DNA of 64,000 nt from Argentina anserina (taxonomy: Eukaryota; Streptophyta; Magnoliopsida; Rosales; Rosaceae): assembly GCF_933775445.1 (NCBI RefSeq), contig NC_065872.1:22506001-22570000 (forward strand). The letters are read 5' to 3'. Positions 59,658-64,000 of this stretch are shown in pieces (positions within the stretch are counted from its first letter, which is position 1; each line of letters starts with the position of its first letter). The notes beneath the pieces were generated by a model, which saw nothing but the letters and a program-made list of their open reading frames with translations, had not been told where the DNA came from and did no database searches. Made by a program: the position numbers and the translations under genes.

Positions 59658-61816
59658 TGTATGCATGCTGTTTCATTTGTACAAACATTACCAACAATCG
59701 TTTGATATACTTATTTTCACATTAATATATATCTTGGTTTACTGTAAAGAAAAGCAAACCAAATTGCAAAGCATGTTGAATGAGGACAGAGCAGCCACTG
59801 TGGAAATGCTTCTGCAAGGTAGGCACGTACTTTTGCTTCTATGCAGACATATATACCTACTGCTGAAGATAATTAAGCTTGGTGGGTATTACTTATTAAC
59901 TTCCCACTTTTATTTTAATAATTTTCCATTCCTTGGTTCAGATTATATGAAGATCAATTGGTAGGTTTTGAACTAAACAAAAGTGAATCAGTATGAATTG
60001 AGTTTTACTATTGAGTTTCTATATAAACTGAGAACTAAAATGGTTTTGCTGTTTCTCGCAATCAATTACTTTATTTTGGTTTTCATTGTATGTTTTTTTA
60101 TGTTGTGGTTTTGAAGTCGATAAGTGAACAGGAGGTTGAAATGATGTAATAGTTTCAACGGAAACAACCAAAGTGGTAACTCTCAGTACACCACCAAACT
60201 AATCCTTACCAATTTGGCTTGCTTGAACTCAGCATAACTTAAATTGAAGTTAATGATAATAAAGCGCTTATGGTAAGCAGTCTACACATGAGTAATCATG
60301 TTGCATAATAGTTGTAAATGCTTTAAATTGAAGTTATCCTTTGTTGATATTAGTTAGAGGAAGAGCAGGCTTAGCTGGAGCTAGTGAAAAAAGAGGAAGA
60401 GAATTCTGGATCGGTATTGTTTGTTACAGTGATATTTTACTCTGTTGTAGCTATAGCTGTTTCCATTTCCAGTCTATGTTTACAACCTGAAACCAGAGGG
60501 CTGTAACAACTAATATTACATTATTACATTCTATTCAAATAGTGAATGGATAGCTTAAGTTCCTATATAATTACATTATTACATTCATGGCAAACACTAA
60601 GTATGATAGAATATAATTTACATTAGTTATGGTAAGTGTCAGAGAACAACAATTTGTTATGGTAAACTTATGTACTACACATTGAAAAAATAGTGTAGCA
60701 TATAACTATAACTAATGTACAATATTATGGTAACAGAATATTAATACAAAATATACTAATAGGACACTAAAAAAGTACTAAAAAATAATACAAAATTGTT
60801 CACTATAATAAACACAGTGAACAATATATCAACCCACTTATGAACAAACATAATGTCTTATTTATAATGGGTAATAATAAATAAGCTCTTTTACATTATG
60901 TTTCCAAATAGGACATAAATGGGTTAAACTTTAATAAATTTATTATTGATAAATTTAATTATCACCTCTCTCTTATGTTCATAGTTTCTGGGTATTATAA
61001 ATTGGTTAAACATAACTCATTTTTGGTTGTCATAACTTCTTGGTAAGTGTTTATATAGTACACTATTAGTTTGCTAAATAATCGATTCTTATATGTATAA
61101 TCCATAATCGTTTACATAGTTTAATATGTAAAATATGCGATGGTATATACTGATTGTTTTTGAACGTGTTCCTCTGCACTAATGATAACTTAGTAAAGTG
61201 ATAAGCTGAAATGAACTCTATGTTGGAGTGCATTACGTACCTATAATTGCTTGTTCTTCTTGAGCTTTTCACGACTACGAGCCCTTTCTCGAAGCTCGGA
61301 GACTTCACTGAGAAAACCCATTGGCAAGTTTCAGATATTCTCAAAGGGCATGGATAGGCCGGAAAATATAGAACACCTTAGTACTCTGCATGCGCTGCAA
61401 AACCCCGAGCATGTGTATCTATAGTGGTTGACGCGTGTTAGATTCCAATGTGGAAGAGTGTAGAAGGCACACGTTCTTTTCTAGGCTTATCATGTCTGCT
61501 TCAACCTGATTGATGTGAATCACATCTGCTAAGATCCAGCACTGTTTGTGAGGTTAAACAGAGAGAAAAGTTTTACTGTGTTACAGAGTGTGGTAAAAGA
61601 TTTGAGAAGAACATAACTGCAATGGGAGCCAGCATTTCAACATGTATAAATAAGAATCTGCCAATTCCTGAGTTTATCTACAATTTCACTGTAGGGCATA
61701 TCAGAAGCTTATAATAGCATAAATGTCGGTGTTCCTATCTTATGTCATAAAAAATATGGATTACAGACAGTTCAACAAAAAGAGAGCCTTATATCTAACC
61801 TTGCAACGCAAGAAAA
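59658..61816. other. Intergenic AT-rich sequence with two exon-like fragments
   Basis: On + at 59749-59818, AAGAAAAGCAAACC... reads KEKQTKLQSMLNEDRAATVEMLLQ up to a GTAGGC border. On - at 61323-61243 a short frame reads MGFLSEVSELRERARSREKL and stops. Neither is tied to a gene, though the latter lies just downstream of the SWIM remnant on the same strand. The rest shows nothing recognisable. Confidence 0.35.
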
Positions 61817-62328
61817 CTACATCAATCTTGACAGTCTCCTTCGCTTGAGTTTCTTCTGCCTTGGTGGACTTTTTTTACCAGAATGAAGAGCAAGAGTAGT
61901 TGATGGCTTTCCGACACCTGTTCTTCCTTTTCTGGCAGCCCATTGCAATGGCAGATTGTTTACCACGGTGCCAATATCTTTGGCTCTAGTCACTTCTACA
62001 AGGTTCCGTATTTGCTCGAGCATTTGCATAGTCCAGGCCATAGAGAGATCTTGTGAAACTGAATCCTCCATTGGTTTCTTTGATAGGCTGACGAGCAACT
62101 CTTTGAATGACTGGAAAGACATCAAAGCTTGATAGCCTTGATGACTTTCACAGATCATATTGACTTTGAGGACATGCTTGCAAATGTTTCCTTGCACTGA
62201 ACACATACAGTCGCAAAAGGAAAATTCTGATCCGGGATTCCACCTTCCTTCTCACTACAAACCTTGGCAAATAGATGGTTTCTATCATCCAAGGTAACAG
62301 CAGAATCAGGAATTTGCACTGCCCTGTG
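61817..62328 (-). pseudogene. 3' remnant of a SWIM zinc-finger protein gene
   Basis: On -, after a CTAG border at 62328, the text reads VQIPDSAVTLDDRNHLFAKV, then shifts frame near 62240. It continues WNPGSEFSFCDCMCS and GNICKHVLKVNMICE, a SWIM zinc-binding motif (CxC...CxH). A basic, Ser/Lys-rich C-terminal tail runs to TAG at 61815-61817. Plant SWIM proteins of this type are several hundred residues longer at the N-terminus. Those exons are absent: upstream lies unrelated GC-rich, tandemly duplicated sequence. The frame change and missing exons make it a likely pseudogene; a sequencing error or unrecognised intron could explain the frame change. Confidence 0.68.
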
Positions 62329-63000
62329 CTAGGACGTAGAAGCAATATATTCTTCCTTGACGTTTTAAAAAGCAGTGTTTTCAGATGCGATGCCGAGACG
62401 TTGCCGGTGCGCGCCTTCGGGCGGAGTGAAGGAGAAAAGCCCAGCAGTTTCAAACCCAGGCGAGGCGATGGAAAGACGACCGCCGGAGCGACGCGAAGCG
62501 ACTTCAATCTCCGGCCCAGCAGCTACCCATGTCGTTTTGGGTTCATTGAAAGACACCAGAGAGTGCTCCGGCCATCGTCTTGATTGAAGAGACTAGTGCT
62601 CCGGCCGGGGACGCCGCAGCCTCGCAGGACTTCTTCTTGGCTCGCAGGATTTCTTCTGGCTCCAAGAGACGAAGAGTCGAGAGTGCTCCACCCGTCGTCT
62701 TGATTGAAGAGACACCAGTGCTCCGGCCGGGGACATCACAGCCTCGCAGCATTGCAAGACTTCTGGGCTCGCAGGCGGCGCGACTTCTGGCTCGAAAAGA
62801 CGAAGAGGAAGACGATGCAACATTTTTTTTCTCTGGGCCAAAACGACGTCATTTTGTCTCATTTAACCAAAACGGAACCGTTTTGAATAGTTTCAAACGA
62901 CACAAAACCCTCCCTTTATCAATTATACATTCAACATTTCAACCTAGCATATCATTTTCTCATTCCTCTCTCTGCCTCCCTCATTCTCTCTGCTCTCTAC
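62329..63000. other. GC-rich block with tandem duplication and CT-rich leader
   Basis: At 62560-62680 and 62681-62805 a unit of about 120 bp is repeated (CGTCTTGATTGAAGAGAC, GTGCTCCGGCCGGGGAC, CAGCCTCGCAG). Several frames on both strands are open because of the base composition. Around 62820-62890 come ACGACGTCATTTTGTC and AAACGGAACCGTTT. Then a CT-rich run at 62960-63025 resembles a 5' leader, possibly that of the hAT element to the right. Confidence 0.55.
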
Positions 63001-63291
63001 CTCCGTGACTTTCTCTCCCTCTCCATTGAAGACCAAATTTTTTGCTGCCTATAATTTACCTATTTTAAACTTGAAGATTTACTAAGCTTTGAGGTTAGTC
63101 AACTTTTAATCATTTTTTATAATTGATTTGATTTTTGCATATATTTGTTTGCTTTTAGTTGAGTACATACCATAAAATTGATTAATAGTTTCTGAGAATT
63201 TGTTGTATGTGTTTGTTGGTGTTTGTGAATATTAGTCATGAGTGAGAAAGGGGTAGATGGAAGATATAAAGTATGAAAATTTACAAAAAAG

Positions 63292-64000
63292 ATGGAAGGA
63301 CCACTTGATAGTTTTGTGTCCTCTCGACCTAGGCAAACCGTATTGAATGAAGCTTACAAAAAAGAGTTAAGAAAAGAAGTTTGTCGGATGGTTGGGTGTT
63401 TTATGTTTTCTAGGGTGCTTCCTTTTAATACGGCTAATGATCCATTTTGGTTAGCTATGGTAGAGGGAATTGCCAAGTATGGTGTAGGGTTCAAGCCTCC
63501 TTCTATGCATGAATTAAGGATTTGGATTCTTAGGGAAGAAGTTGAAGATATTGATAAGTATTTGTTAGAGCATAAGAAAGCTTGGGAGAAGTATATGTGT
63601 TCTATCATGTCGGACGGTTGGACCGATGGAAAGAGTAGAGTACTTCTTAATTTTCTTGTGAATAGTTCGGCGGGTACTTTCTTTTTCAAGTCCATTGATG
63701 TATCCGGTAGTGTAAAAAATGGTAGTTTAATGCATCATTTATCACCGATAATGCATCAATTATCAAAATACGGGCCTTAGACTTATGCAAAGGAGGTTGA
63801 AGTTGTGGTGGACTCATGTGCAACACATTGTATTGATCTTATGCTTGAAGATATTAGCAAGCTAATCATCTTTGAGAAGACCATTGCAAGTGCTAAGAAA
63901 GTGGTGAAGTTTCTCTATGGTCACACATGTGTCCTTTCTCTCATGAGGGAATTCACAAACAACAGTGAGATCATTCGTCCAGTGGTAACTCACTTTACAA
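63292..64000 (+). pseudogene. Deletion derivative of a DUF659-type hAT transposase (partial)
   Basis: From 63292 the frame reads MEGPLDSFVSS, NEAYKKELRKEV, ANDPFWLAMVEGIAKYGVGF, CSIMSDGWTDGKSRVLLNFL and FFFKSIDVSGSVK, the DUF659 part of BED-type hAT transposases. The N-terminal BED finger is absent, since an in-frame TGA lies just upstream. At 63778-63780 a TAG is followed by DSCATHCIDLMLEDISKL, where family members have some 50 further residues between the two blocks, so an internal deletion is evident. The frame then continues through VKFLYGHTCVLSLMREFTNN to the window edge, where the catalytic C-terminal and dimerisation parts would follow. Not functional as seen. Confidence 0.82.

Noticed and set aside
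62375..63008. Several 60-140 codon frames in the GC-rich block
   Set aside because: Present on both strands and across the tandem duplication, with no protein homology recognised.

Overview
The window is nuclear DNA of a flowering plant, almost certainly a eudicot. Genes are split by AT-rich introns with GT/AG borders, the proteins are plant-type, and more than half of the sequence is layered transposon debris. A rosid such as Rosaceae would fit, but nothing here proves a genus.

Gene-rich left end (1-17.8 kb). A 13-exon gene on + (67-8921) encodes a plant PQBP1-type splicing factor with two WW domains, a Cys4 motif and the conserved PQBP1 tail. About 1.1 kb downstream on + is a 5-exon gene (10065-13335). 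Its product is membrane-anchored and proline/histidine-rich (DUF7036-like), and a short uORF overlaps its start. On - is a 6-exon WAT1/UMAMIT-type (nodulin MtN21, EamA) transporter (17601-15974) with a TATA box upstream.

Transposon-dominated middle (18-47.8 kb). This holds a Mutator-type MITE with a 9-bp target duplication, a telomere-like tract, a LINE tail and at least three decayed relatives of one Ty1/copia family. Copy A is on + and ends in an LTR at 27.94 kb. Copy C/D is on - and is split by a solo LTR. Copy B is on -, with its LTR at 34.74-34.96 kb. Copy B has received a hAT MITE, a 3.4-kb hAT element with a ruined transposase gene, and probably a second solo LTR. That second solo LTR lies in one half of a tandem duplication, so its empty site survives next door.

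PI4K gamma island (47.8-50.5 kb). An intact intronless coding sequence on - encodes a type II phosphatidylinositol 4-kinase gamma protein. A foldback MITE lies just beyond its probable 5' leader.

Right end (50.5-64 kb). Here are tandemly repeated dispersed sequence, a second foldback element, a three-unit tandem repeat, a hAT MITE nested inside another hAT MITE, a frameshifted 3' remnant of a SWIM zinc-finger gene, and the start of a deletion derivative of a DUF659-type hAT transposase that runs off the window.

The four intact genes show no shared pathway; they are ordinary neighbouring plant genes. No CRISPR array, rRNA gene or convincing tRNA gene was seen. The most informative structures are the element-in-element insertions whose target duplications can be read directly.
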